Shown in pieces: positions 6,268-13,651 of a DNA stretch of 17,758 nucleotides. A model generated the notes under the pieces. That model had not been told where the DNA came from. It saw only the letters and a list, made by a program, of their open reading frames with translations, and ran no database searches. Source of the stretch: Sphingosinicella sp041621755. GTDB lineage: Bacteria > Pseudomonadota > Alphaproteobacteria > Sphingomonadales > Sphingomonadaceae. Both the position numbers and the translations under genes were made by a program. The DNA lies in NCBI GenBank assembly GCA_041621755.1, contig JBFKAE010000059.1:1-17758 (forward strand). Direction: 5' to 3'. Position 1 is the first letter of the stretch, and each line of letters starts with the position of its first letter.

Positions 6268-8265
6268 ATGTTCAAGAAAATTTTGATCGCAAATCGGGGT
6301 GAGATTGCTTGCCGCGTTATCAAAACCGCGCGGGCAATGGGGATCAAGACGGTCGCAGTCTATTCGGACGCCGACGCAGCAGCGCTGCATGTCGAAATGG
6401 CGGACGAAGCTGTGCATATCGGTCCATCGCCAGCCGCCGAATCCTACCTGCTTGGTGAAAAAATCATCGAGGTTTGCAAGGCAACGGGTGCCGATGCCGT
6501 CCACCCCGGTTACGGATTTCTGTCTGAACGCGAATGGTTCGCCAAGGCGCTCGGCGAAGCCGGAATCGCCTTTATCGGTCCGCCGCCATCTGCCATCGCC
6601 GCGATGGGCGACAAGATTGAATCAAAAAAGCTCGCGCGGGAGGCTGGTGTATCGGTTGTCCCCGGCTTTGTCGGCGAAATCGAAGACACCAAGCATGCTG
6701 CAAAAATAGCAAACGAGATCGGCTATCCGGTGATGATGAAAGCATCAGCGGGCGGCGGCGGCAAAGGGATGCGGCTCGCCTACAGCGAAAAGGAAGTTCT
6801 GGAGAATTTTCAGTCGGTCAGGAACGAAGCCAAATCGAGCTTTGGCGACGAACGCGTTTTCATCGAAAAATTTGTCGTAGATCCACGTCACATAGAAATC
6901 CAGCTGCTCGGCGATGCGCATGGCAATTATGTCTATCTCGGCGAGCGTGAATGCTCGATCCAGCGCCGCCATCAGAAGGTCATCGAAGAGGCGCCCTCAC
7001 CCTTCGTCACACCCGAAATGCGCAAGGCAATGGGTGAACAGTCGGTCGAACTTGCCCGCGCCGTCGGTTATACGTCCGCCGGTACAGTGGAATTCATCGC
7101 GGGTGCGGACCGCAGCTTCTATTTTCTTGAAATGAATACCCGGCTTCAGGTCGAACATCCGGTGACCGAATGCATCACCGGCCTTGATCTCGTTGAACAG
7201 ATGATCCGCGTTGCGGCTGGCGAAAAACTCTCCTTCACGCAGGACGATGTAAAATTGACCGGCTGGGCGATGGAAAGTCGCATTTATGCCGAAGACCCCT
7301 ATCGCGGGTTCCTGCCGTCAATCGGTCGCCTGACACGCTATCGCCCGCCCGAGGAAGATGGTGGCGTGCGCGTCGATACCGGCGTTGTCGAGGGCAGCGA
7401 AATCTCGATGTTCTATGATCCGATGATCGCAAAGCTTGTCACCCACGGACCGACGCGTCTCGCTGCTGCTGACCTGATGATCGAAGCGCTGGACCGGTAT
7501 GAACTGGAAGGCATTGGCCACAATATCGACTTCGTATCGGCGGTCATGCAGCATCCGCGCTTTCGCGACGGCAACATCACGACCGGCTTTATTGCTGAAG
7601 AATACCCCGAAGGCTTTGAGGGTGCTCCTTTCACTGATGCCAAGCGCGACAGCATCATCGTCGCCGCCACCGTCATCAACGCGCTCAGCGTCCAGCGTGC
7701 GCAGTTCATCGAAGGCCAGTTGAACGGTCAGGGCGCACATTTCGGCGCCGACTGGATCGTCCAGATCGACGGCAATGCATTCTCCGTGCATGCCGAAGAA
7801 CATGACGATCACTGGACCATCACACATAAAGTCGACGGCCAGACCCACGTTCACAATCTGCGTTCTGACTGGGGACCGGGTGACCGCACCTTCCTTGCTG
7901 ACGTTGATGGCCGTCAGATCGCGGTCAAGGTCGAACGGCAAGCCCCCGGCTATCGCATGACATTGCAGGGTTCACAGCACAATGTTCGCGTCCTGACCCC
8001 GCGCACAGCGGCACTTTCGCAGCACATGATCGACAAGGTTCCGCCCGACCTGTCACGCTTCCTGCTTTGCCCGATGCCGGGATTGATGGTCTCGGTCAAT
8101 GTCGAGGCAGGTGCGAAGGTCGAACCGGGACAGGTGCTCGCCGTCGTCGAGGCGATGAAAATGGAAAACATCCTGCGCGCCGAAAAAGCATCGACAGTGA
8201 AATCGGTCAACGTCAAGGCCGGTGACAGCCTCGCCGTCGATGACATCATTCTGGAATTTGAATAG
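6268..8265 (+). CDS. pccA: Propionyl-CoA carboxylase, biotin-containing alpha subunit
   Basis: The 665-residue protein carries biotin carboxylase and biotin carrier activities of an acyl-CoA carboxylase, using ATP and bicarbonate to carboxylate biotin for transfer by a separate beta subunit. The biotin carboxylase part (about 1-450) starts FKKILIANRGEIACRV, has the glycine loop GGGGKGM (162-168) and the active-site segment EMNTRLQVEHPVTE from E288. A PCC-type linker domain (about 480-590) follows. The biotinyl domain at the end has EAMKMEN with the acceptor K631. Length and linker favour propionyl-CoA carboxylase over the short AccC of fatty-acid synthesis; a methylcrotonyl- or acetyl-CoA carboxylase role is less likely. 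TAGGAA precedes the ATG. The beta subunit and methylmalonyl-CoA mutase genes are not in the window. Confidence 0.93.
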   Translation: MFKKILIANRGEIACRVIKTARAMGIKTVAVYSDADAAALHVEMADEAVHIGPSPAAESYLLGEKIIEVCKATGADAVHPGYGFLSEREWFAKALGEAGIAFIGPPPSAIAAMGDKIESKKLAREAGVSVVPGFVGEIEDTKHAAKIANEIGYPVMMKASAGGGGKGMRLAYSEKEVLENFQSVRNEAKSSFGDERVFIEKFVVDPRHIEIQLLGDAHGNYVYLGERECSIQRRHQKVIEEAPSPFVTPEMRKAMGEQSVELARAVGYTSAGTVEFIAGADRSFYFLEMNTRLQVEHPVTECITGLDLVEQMIRVAAGEKLSFTQDDVKLTGWAMESRIYAEDPYRGFLPSIGRLTRYRPPEEDGGVRVDTGVVEGSEISMFYDPMIAKLVTHGPTRLAAADLMIEALDRYELEGIGHNIDFVSAVMQHPRFRDGNITTGFIAEEYPEGFEGAPFTDAKRDSIIVAATVINALSVQRAQFIEGQLNGQGAHFGADWIVQIDGNAFSVHAEEHDDHWTITHKVDGQTHVHNLRSDWGPGDRTFLADVDGRQIAVKVERQAPGYRMTLQGSQHNVRVLTPRTAALSQHMIDKVPPDLSRFLLCPMPGLMVSVNVEAGAKVEPGQVLAVVEAMKMENILRAEKASTVKSVNVKAGDSLAVDDIILEFE

Positions 8266-8287
8266 CGGGAATTGGGAAAGGCCGGGC

Positions 8288-8302
8288 CGCCTGATTCAGG
8301 CG
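8288..8302. repeat. Perfect short inverted repeat between convergent genes
   Basis: CGCCTGA (8288-8294) and TCAGGCG (8296-8302) form a perfect 7-base inverted repeat around one T. It spans the end of the minus-strand YdcH-like gene, 23 bases beyond pccA. It could fold into a small hairpin for both transcripts, but there is no T tract, so I do not call it an intrinsic terminator. Confidence 0.35.
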
Positions 8303-8493
8303 ATAATGTCCGGCAGCAACTGATCCTGAAGCAAACCGATTTCATCTTTCAGTCTCAGCTTGCGCTTCTTCATGCGCGCAAGGCGGATCTGGTCGTGCGC
8401 GGCGACTTCCATCAAAGCGCCAATAGCTGCGTCTAGGTCGCGATGCTCCTCGAGGAGCGACTCAAGCCGCGCTCTCAGTTCCGCCTCATCCAC
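8296..8493 (-). CDS. YdcH/DUF465-type small coiled-coil protein
   Basis: A GTG start at 8493 gives 65 residues beginning DEAELRARLESL after the initiator. The sequence fits the YdcH (DUF465) family: EHRDLDAAI, then DQIRLARMKKRKLRLKDEI, and an end LLPDIIA. It is a helical, heptad-like protein with a very basic centre. Family members are common in alphaproteobacteria and have no settled function. An upstream GTG at 8541 would add 16 residues, but that extension does not look like the family and has no ribosome site; the chosen GTG has GGGAG 11 bases before it. The gene converges on pccA with a 30-base gap. Confidence 0.78.
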   Translation of the reverse strand: MDEAELRARLESLLEEHRDLDAAIGALMEVAAHDQIRLARMKKRKLRLKDEIGLLQDQLLPDIIA

Positions 8494-8655
8494 AGCCAGA
8501 CATGCTCCCAATCGACCAAAATCAAAGTGGACGACTAGCACAGCCGACCGCCCGTCGCGACGAGTCGTTTTCCGGTAAGACGGTGCGTGAGATCAACAAC
8601 AAAATTCAACATGCCCAAAATTGCTGGGGTTTTTCCACCACCCGTCGCAAAGCCG

Positions 8656-8684
8656 CTGACAATTACATTTTGTTATGATTTAAT
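8656..8684 (+). promoter_or_regulatory. Candidate promoter of the small DUF465 gene
   Basis: CTGACA at 8656-8661 and TTTAAT at 8679-8684 are separated by 17 bases, a sigma-70-like arrangement. The start of the 53-residue gene lies 38 bases further on. The surroundings are AT-rich. The assignment is from spacing and resemblance only. Confidence 0.35.
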
Positions 8685-8722
8685 CCGTCATCCTGAAATC
8701 CAATTCTTGAGGAGAACGGACT

Positions 8723-8884
8723 ATGGTCAACGCACATCTCAATGCGCTTTCGGAAAAACATGCCAACCTCGAAAGCCGGATCGACAGCGAAGTGCACCGA
8801 CCCATGCCCGACTTTGTCCGCCTCGCGCAGCTCAAAAAGGAAAAGCTGCGATTAAAAGAAGAACTTGACGGTCTGCGCCACTAA
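8723..8884 (+). CDS. Second small YdcH/DUF465-type protein (53 residues)
   Basis: This very short gene encodes 53 residues starting MVNAHLNALSEKHANLESRI and ending with a basic helix RLAQLKKEKLRLKEELDGL. The pattern of an N-terminal helix, a short turn with HRPMPD, and a lysine-rich second helix matches the YdcH/DUF465 family. It resembles the minus-strand protein at 8296-8493 in its KKxKLRLK core. TTGAGGAGA just before the ATG is an excellent ribosome site, and a promoter-like pair lies upstream, so the gene is very likely real. Its TAA (8882-8884) overlaps the TAG of ccmI (8881-8883) on the other strand. Function unknown. Confidence 0.8.
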   Translation: MVNAHLNALSEKHANLESRIDSEVHRPMPDFVRLAQLKKEKLRLKEELDGLRH

Positions 8885-9495
8885 GGCGTTTCCCCACTGG
8901 CAGCCGGTGCGTCGTCGCCCGGCGGATTGAATCGGCCACCATCGACACCGGCGGCGATCATTGCGCGTGCGCCGCGCATCATGCGTTCAAGTCTTGGACG
9001 CCACGGTGCATCGGGCGGTGATCGCGCCTCGAGGACTTGCATGACCTTAAGCGCCTCGTCCGGCTCGCCTGCCTGTAACCACGCAAGCGCGAGGAAATAA
9101 AGCGGTGCCGGGTGATTGGGGTTCGCCTCTGATGCGCGGGAGAACGCCAGTTGCGCAGCTGGTGTCATTTGGCCGTTTGCATGCTGAAGCAGCACATTGC
9201 CATAGGTCACCCACAGGTCGGCATTATCGGGCATTGCGCGTGTCGCCATCCGCAGCCCCTCGATTGCTTCATCCGCCTTGCCCTGCCGCACCAGAAGGTC
9301 GCTGAAGCTCATCCAGAGCGCAGCATCGCCCATACGCGCAAGCAATTGCTCGCGCGCTTTGTCGAGTTCGGGTGCGATATTGGCTTCAACCGCCCGCGGC
9401 GGCGCGGGGCGGCTTGGCATCATCGGCTGACCGGCAACGAGATAGCCTGCAAGACCAAGCACGAGTCCACCAAGGATGATCGCCCGCACGTTCAC
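8881..9495 (-). CDS. ccmI: Cytochrome c maturation protein CcmI/CycH-like TPR protein
   Basis: The 204-residue product has one N-terminal membrane segment (about 4-22), then a periplasmic region with tetratricopeptide-like helices (about 50-165, for example ALWMSFSDLLVRQGKADEAI and PLYFLALAWLQAGEPDEAL). CcmI binds apocytochrome c and hands it to the CcmF/CcmH haem ligase. I place the start at the GTG at 9495, which forms a GTGA overlap with the ccmH stop; the reading frame runs 39 codons further upstream but that part is ccmH sequence in another frame. Classical CcmI has two membrane helices and a cytosolic loop before the TPR part; this one looks like the TPR half with a single anchor. The tail is rich in P, G, A and D. 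Confidence 0.83.
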   Translation of the reverse strand: MNVRAIILGGLVLGLAGYLVAGQPMMPSRPAPPRAVEANIAPELDKAREQLLARMGDAALWMSFSDLLVRQGKADEAIEGLRMATRAMPDNADLWVTYGNVLLQHANGQMTPAAQLAFSRASEANPNHPAPLYFLALAWLQAGEPDEALKVMQVLEARSPPDAPWRPRLERMMRGARAMIAAGVDGGRFNPPGDDAPAASGETP

Positions 9496-9872
9496 GACCG
9501 CTGCCTTTTGAACATGCGCCATGCCAGAAATCCACCGATCAGCAGAAACAGCGCAGGCGCGGCCCACAGCAGCAGGTTTACGCCGGTTTTTGGCGGATTG
9601 AACGTCACCCACTCGCCATAACGGCTGATAAGATAGGCTTTGATCGCCTGCGGTTCCTCTCCGGCGGCAATCTGCTCACGCACCAATGCGCGCATATCGC
9701 CAGCCATTTCCGCATCGCTGTCGACGATCGACTGATGCTGACAGACGAGGCAGCGCAGCTCCTGCATCAGCGCCTGCGCAGTACGCTCCTGATCCGGATC
9801 GGGCAGCGGTTCATTTGCCAGCGGCGCAGCCGCGATCAGCAAAAAAGCAAAGATGCCGAACATCGCCCTCAT
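9492..9872 (-). CDS. ccmH: Cytochrome c maturation protein CcmH
   Basis: The 126-residue protein is a short CcmH/CcmL, a thiol oxidoreductase that acts on apocytochrome c CXXCH motifs within the haem ligation complex. It has a signal or anchor sequence (about 1-19), the family motif LRCLVCQ with C41 and C44, the conserved segment RYGEWVTFNPP, and a C-terminal membrane helix (about 97-118) with a basic end. The start overlaps the dsbE stop by four bases and the stop overlaps the ccmI GTG by four bases. An ATG three codons later is a minor alternative. It lacks the TPR domain fused to E. coli CcmH; that part is supplied by the separate ccmI. Confidence 0.93.
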   Translation of the reverse strand: MRAMFGIFAFLLIAAAPLANEPLPDPDQERTAQALMQELRCLVCQHQSIVDSDAEMAGDMRALVREQIAAGEEPQAIKAYLISRYGEWVTFNPPKTGVNLLLWAAPALFLLIGGFLAWRMFKRQRS

Positions 9873-10402
9873 CGCTTCACCTCTGCGATTGCGGCAAGCA
9901 CGTCATCGACCTGATCTGCACGAATTTCACCAATATATTGTCGTCGGATCGTCCCTGTGCCGTCAATCAGAAAGGTCTCGGGCACGCCTGACGACCCAAA
10001 GGCGATCTGCGTTCGCCCGTCATGATCCATTCCGACACGACGGTAAGGGTCGCCATGCTTGGTCAAAAAGCGCTGCACGTCTTCCGGCGCATCGCGAATG
10101 GCAATGGCATGGATGACAACACCCGCATCGGCCAGCTTGCCAAGCGTCGGCGCCTCGGCAATGCACGGCAGGCACCAACTGGCGAAAATATTGACCAACG
10201 TCACCGTGCCTTGCGCCAGATCCTCGTTGCTAAGACCGGGATGCGCGTCATCAAGCCCGGCCAGTTCGAACGTGGGAATTTTTTGTCCAACCATTTGCGA
10301 TTCGATTGTCCTGTCGGTCGGCTTTCCAAGACCAAATAAAGCGAGCGCAACGAAGCCGATGAACATCAGCAAGGGCACAAAAATCGCAAGTCGCTTCATC
10401 AT
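9869..10402 (-). CDS. dsbE: Thiol:disulfide oxidoreductase DsbE/CcmG
   Basis: With the ATG at 10402 the protein has 177 residues: an N-terminal membrane anchor (about 3-25) and a periplasmic thioredoxin fold. The active site is WCLPC (C77, C80) in IFASWCLPC, and the cis-proline segment is SGVPETFLIDGTG. DsbE keeps the apocytochrome cysteines reduced before haem attachment, with electrons from a DsbD/CcdA-type protein not seen here. The reading frame extends 29 codons upstream but that is ccmF coding sequence; the ATG at 10402 overlaps the ccmF TGA as ATGA, and the next codon (10399) is also ATG, so the start is uncertain by one codon. Confidence 0.93.
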   Translation of the reverse strand: MMKRLAIFVPLLMFIGFVALALFGLGKPTDRTIESQMVGQKIPTFELAGLDDAHPGLSNEDLAQGTVTLVNIFASWCLPCIAEAPTLGKLADAGVVIHAIAIRDAPEDVQRFLTKHGDPYRRVGMDHDGRTQIAFGSSGVPETFLIDGTGTIRRQYIGEIRADQVDDVLAAIAEVKR

Positions 10403-12282
10403 GGCAAAGCCCTGCCCGTCCGCCTGCGCCCGCCCATCATCGCGACCAGTCCGCCAATCGCCGCCATCAGGCCACCATACCAGATCCATGCGACAAATGG
10501 TTGCCAGTGCAAACGCACCTGCCAGCGTCCACCGCCATCCCCCTGCCCGATGACCGCATAAAGATTGCCATCCGCAGCCACCAGAATATCGGTCTCCGTG
10601 GTTTCATTCATCGGATTGGTAAAGTTGCGCCGCTCGGGCAAAAGCATCGTCACGGCATCGGATCGCTTTACGGCAATCGTCGCGCGAACTGCGGTAAAGT
10701 TGGGACCTCCAGCCGGTTCGATATGCGTCAAAACTGCCTCATAAGGCCCGATCGAGGTGCTTTCGCCGGGGCGCAGATTGGCAAGCTTTTCGACCGACAT
10801 CGCGCCGCTGACCGAAACCCCCACGGTCAACACGGCAACACCCATATGTGCAATCGCCGTGCCCCAGACGCTCGCCGGAACACGGCGTAATTTCCGTCCG
10901 CGCAAAATCATCAGACTGGCAATCGCCAACCACCCGGCAAACGCCAGACCCACAAGCGCAAGAACGGATCGCGGCCCAATCGCTGCGCCAATACCCGCCA
11001 GCACCAATCCGCCGGCAATTGCTGGCACCAGCCGTCGCCCGAGCGTCGGCAAATCCATCGCGCGCCAACGCATCAATGGCCCTGCCGCCATCACCAGCAG
11101 CAATAAAAACAGCAATGGCAGCAGCGCGCTTTCATAATAAGGCGCACCCACAGATACCTGTTCGCCCGTCACGCCTTCGAGCATGAGCGGATAAAGCGTA
11201 CCCAGAAATACGACGCCCAGCACTGCTGACAGAATCAAATTATTCGCCACCAGCCCGCCTTCGCGACTGATCGGCGTAAACGGCGCACCGGCAGTGACCG
11301 ACCCGGCACGCCACGCATAAAGGCAAAGCGCGCCGCCAACATAAAGCGCCAACAGGATCAGCAGGAATACACCGCGCTCTGGATCAACGGCAAAGGCATG
11401 GACCGAGGTCAGCAGCCCCGAGCGGACGATAAATGTTCCGATCATGCTCAACGAAAATGCAATGACGGCAAGCAACACCGTCCAGTTCCGCAGCGCATTG
11501 CGCGCCGCCAGAACGCCGACCGAATGGAACAGCGCCGTCGCTGCTAGCCAGGGCATAAGTGAAGCATTTTCAACCGGGTCCCAGAACCACCAGCCGCCCC
11601 AGCCCAATTCATAATAGGCCCAGAAACTGCCAAGCGTGATGCCTGCGGTCAGAAAACTCCACGCGCCCAGCACCCAGGGCTTGACCGCACGCGCCCACGC
11701 CGGGCCGACCCTGTTTTCGATCATTGCCGCCACCGCAAATGCAAACGTGACCGACAGCCCGACATAGCCGAGGTAGAGCAGCGGCGGATGGAAGGCGAGT
11801 CCGGGGTCTTGCAACAACGGATTGAGTCCCGATCCTTCGACGGGTGCCGGCGCAATCCGTTCAAACGGGTTCGAAGAGAGCAAAAGGAACGCGTAAAACC
11901 CGATACCAAGCACCGCCTGCACCGACAGCAATATGGTGCGGAACCGCTCTCCCATTGCGCGCGCGCGCAAGGCCGCGACCGCGCCAAACAGCGCGAGGAT
12001 AAGCACCCAGAGCAGCATCGACCCTTCATGGTTCGCCCAGACGCCGGTCACTTTGTAAATCATCGGTTTTGCCGTGTGGCTGTTCGCCGCGACCAGCCCG
12101 ACCGAAAAATCCGAAACCACAAACGCCCACATCAACGCCAGAAAGGCGATCAGACACAAAATTGCCTGCCCGAGTGCTGCGGGGACCGAAAGACCCGTCA
12201 CCCGCAAGACCGGTGCCAATGCTTGTACGAGCGCAAGGCCAGCCGCCAGCCACAGGGCCGCATGACCGATTTCGGGAATCAC
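10399..12282 (-). CDS. ccmF: Haem lyase subunit CcmF
   Basis: CcmF is the large polytopic component of the System I haem ligase, which takes haem from holo-CcmE and attaches it to apocytochrome c. From the GTG at 12282 the protein has 627 residues, begins V-I-P-E-I-G-H as family members do, and has many membrane helices. The tryptophan-rich haem-handling (WWD) motif GGWWFWDPVENAS lies near residues 225-240, and a large periplasmic domain precedes the last helix. The frame is open for 36 more codons upstream, but these overlap ccmE, have no fitting start and are not family-like. GGAG lies 10 bases before the GTG. The gap from ccmE is 31 bases, the loosest junction of the operon. Confidence 0.94.
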   Translation of the reverse strand: MIPEIGHAALWLAAGLALVQALAPVLRVTGLSVPAALGQAILCLIAFLALMWAFVVSDFSVGLVAANSHTAKPMIYKVTGVWANHEGSMLLWVLILALFGAVAALRARAMGERFRTILLSVQAVLGIGFYAFLLLSSNPFERIAPAPVEGSGLNPLLQDPGLAFHPPLLYLGYVGLSVTFAFAVAAMIENRVGPAWARAVKPWVLGAWSFLTAGITLGSFWAYYELGWGGWWFWDPVENASLMPWLAATALFHSVGVLAARNALRNWTVLLAVIAFSLSMIGTFIVRSGLLTSVHAFAVDPERGVFLLILLALYVGGALCLYAWRAGSVTAGAPFTPISREGGLVANNLILSAVLGVVFLGTLYPLMLEGVTGEQVSVGAPYYESALLPLLFLLLLVMAAGPLMRWRAMDLPTLGRRLVPAIAGGLVLAGIGAAIGPRSVLALVGLAFAGWLAIASLMILRGRKLRRVPASVWGTAIAHMGVAVLTVGVSVSGAMSVEKLANLRPGESTSIGPYEAVLTHIEPAGGPNFTAVRATIAVKRSDAVTMLLPERRNFTNPMNETTETDILVAADGNLYAVIGQGDGGGRWQVRLHWQPFVAWIWYGGLMAAIGGLVAMMGGRRRTGRALP

Positions 12283-12313
12283 CGGCCAGCCACTCCAGCC
12301 GCAAGAGCGCGCG

Positions 12314-12760
12314 TCATTCGGCCCGCGCCTTTGCCGCGGCCTCGGACCTTGCAATCGCCTTTGCGACCTCGGGCGGCATATAATTTTCATCGTGCTTGGC
12401 GAGCAGCGTGTCAGCGATAAATGTTCCGTTGCCTTCGAACCGGCCGTCGGCGATCATGCCCTGACCTTCACGAAACAGGTCGGGAACAAGGCCGGTATAG
12501 CGCACCGGCACGGTCGCAAGATTGTCAGTCACGCGAAAATGGATCGTCAGCCCGTCGTTTGACCGCTTGAGCGAGCCTTCCTCGACAAGTCCGCCCAGAC
12601 GGATTGCCCGGCCCGGCTCGATGCCCTTTGCCTCAACATCGGCAGGCGCCATGAAATAGGCGGCCTTGTCCTGAAGTGCGGGTATGGCAAGCGCCGCCGC
12701 CAAAAGCAGCGCGCCGACCGCGGCACCGGCAAGCGCCAGACGTTGATGTTTGGGCTTCAT
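12314..12760 (-). CDS. ccmE: Haem chaperone CcmE
   Basis: CcmE is the membrane-anchored periplasmic chaperone that binds haem covalently and passes it to CcmF. The 148-residue product has an N-terminal basic stretch and membrane anchor (about 8-27), the beta-barrel domain with GIEPGRAIRLGGLVEEGS and VPVRYTGLVPDLFREGQG, and the haem site LAKHDENYMPPE, in which H123 is the covalent attachment residue and Y127 the conserved tyrosine. The C-terminal tail is alanine- and charge-rich. The ATG overlaps the ccmD stop by four bases. Confidence 0.96.
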   Translation of the reverse strand: MKPKHQRLALAGAAVGALLLAAALAIPALQDKAAYFMAPADVEAKGIEPGRAIRLGGLVEEGSLKRSNDGLTIHFRVTDNLATVPVRYTGLVPDLFREGQGMIADGRFEGNGTFIADTLLAKHDENYMPPEVAKAIARSEAAAKARAE

Positions 12761-12891
12761 TGCCGCCTCCCGCGCAAAGCGTCCGCAGCCTTTTCAGCGC
12801 GACGCATAGCGACCCAGCTTTGCAGGATCACACCGCCAAGGCCGACAAATGCAATGCCATAGGCGGCAATGACAAAGGGGAGCGCGTTCAC
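12757..12891 (-). CDS. ccmD: Haem exporter accessory protein CcmD
   Basis: CcmD is a tiny membrane protein that helps release holo-CcmE from the CcmABC complex. The GTG at 12891 gives 44 residues starting NALPFVIAAYGIAF after the initiator, one membrane helix (about 5-26), and a basic tail RRAEKAADALRGRR. This fits CcmD in size and topology. The GTG forms a GTGA overlap with the ccmC stop, and the gene's own stop overlaps the ccmE ATG. A longer open frame upstream (to 13020) is ccmC sequence in another frame. Confidence 0.88.
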   Translation of the reverse strand: MNALPFVIAAYGIAFVGLGGVILQSWVAMRRAEKAADALRGRRQ

Positions 12892-13610
12892 GCCGTCTCT
12901 CCGGCCAACCGCGCCGCGCGCGCCGCAACCCGCTGACCGGCGATCGCCGTCCGCATCCGCATCAGGACCGCCGATGCAAACAACAGCGCAAGTCCGAGCG
13001 CGCTTGTCAGAAGCGGCCATAACATCGAGGCGTCAATGCTCGACCCAGACAATGTGATCGACGCGCTTTGGTGCAGCGTATTCCACCATTCAACCGAGAA
13101 TTTGATGATCGGCAGATTGATAAGACCGACAATGGCGAGCACCGCCGCCGTCCGCGCCCCGCGACTGCGGTCGTCAAAGCTGCTGACAAGCGCAATCACG
13201 CCAAGATACAGGAAAAACAGCACCAGCATCGACGTCAGACGGCCATCCCACACCCACCATGTGCCCCATGTCGGCCGTCCCCAGATCGATCCGGTGACAA
13301 GGCAAACCCCGGCATAGACGGCACCCACAGGCGCCAACGCGCCCAGTGCGACTTCGGCAAGCGGATGCTTCCAGACGAGAATCATGATCCCGGTGATGCC
13401 AAGCCCAAGATAGCCACCAAGTGACAGCCATGCGGTCGGCACATGAATGTACATGATCCGTACGCTCTCGCCCTGCAAATAGTCAGCAGGCGCGCCAAAT
13501 ACGCCCCACCACAACCCGGCTGCGGTCACCACAAGGCCCAGCCACAACGTCACGGCGGTCAGCGGCCGCGCTAGTTTGAGGAATCGGGCTGGATTGGCAA
13601 AACCGTGCAT
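12888..13610 (-). CDS. ccmC: Haem transporter/haem-handling protein CcmC
   Basis: The 240-residue polytopic protein presents haem to CcmE in the periplasm. It shows the tryptophan-rich WWD motif WGTWWVWDGRLTSM (115-128) and two likely axial histidines, H56 in YIHVPTAW and H180 in WWNTLHQ, with about six membrane helices. It is the first ccm gene of the minus-strand operon; 41 bases separate it from the PAP2 gene, so a shared transcript or a short promoter is possible. The partners CcmA and CcmB, which with CcmC form the ABC complex, are not encoded in the window. The ATG has only a weak GAGTCGG site upstream. Confidence 0.95.
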   Translation of the reverse strand: MHGFANPARFLKLARPLTAVTLWLGLVVTAAGLWWGVFGAPADYLQGESVRIMYIHVPTAWLSLGGYLGLGITGIMILVWKHPLAEVALGALAPVGAVYAGVCLVTGSIWGRPTWGTWWVWDGRLTSMLVLFFLYLGVIALVSSFDDRSRGARTAAVLAIVGLINLPIIKFSVEWWNTLHQSASITLSGSSIDASMLWPLLTSALGLALLFASAVLMRMRTAIAGQRVAARAARLAGETA

Positions 13611-13651
13611 ATCAACCGACTCATAACATCATCGGCGGATTTGACGAGGGT

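Noticed and set aside
8493..8541. Longer start (GTG 8541) for the minus-strand YdcH-like protein
   Set aside because: The extra 16 residues have no ribosome site and do not fit the family's N terminus; GTG 8493 is preferred.
11788..12420. Plus-strand reading frame of 210 codons opposite ccmF/ccmE
   Set aside because: It is rich in R, Q, H and P and antisense to ccmF and ccmE, which have clear haem-handling motifs.
12892..13020. N-terminal extension of ccmD to an upstream ATG (87-codon frame)
   Set aside because: It overlaps ccmC in another frame and yields an R/G/D-rich non-family sequence; GTG 12891 overlaps the ccmC stop and gives a normal CcmD.
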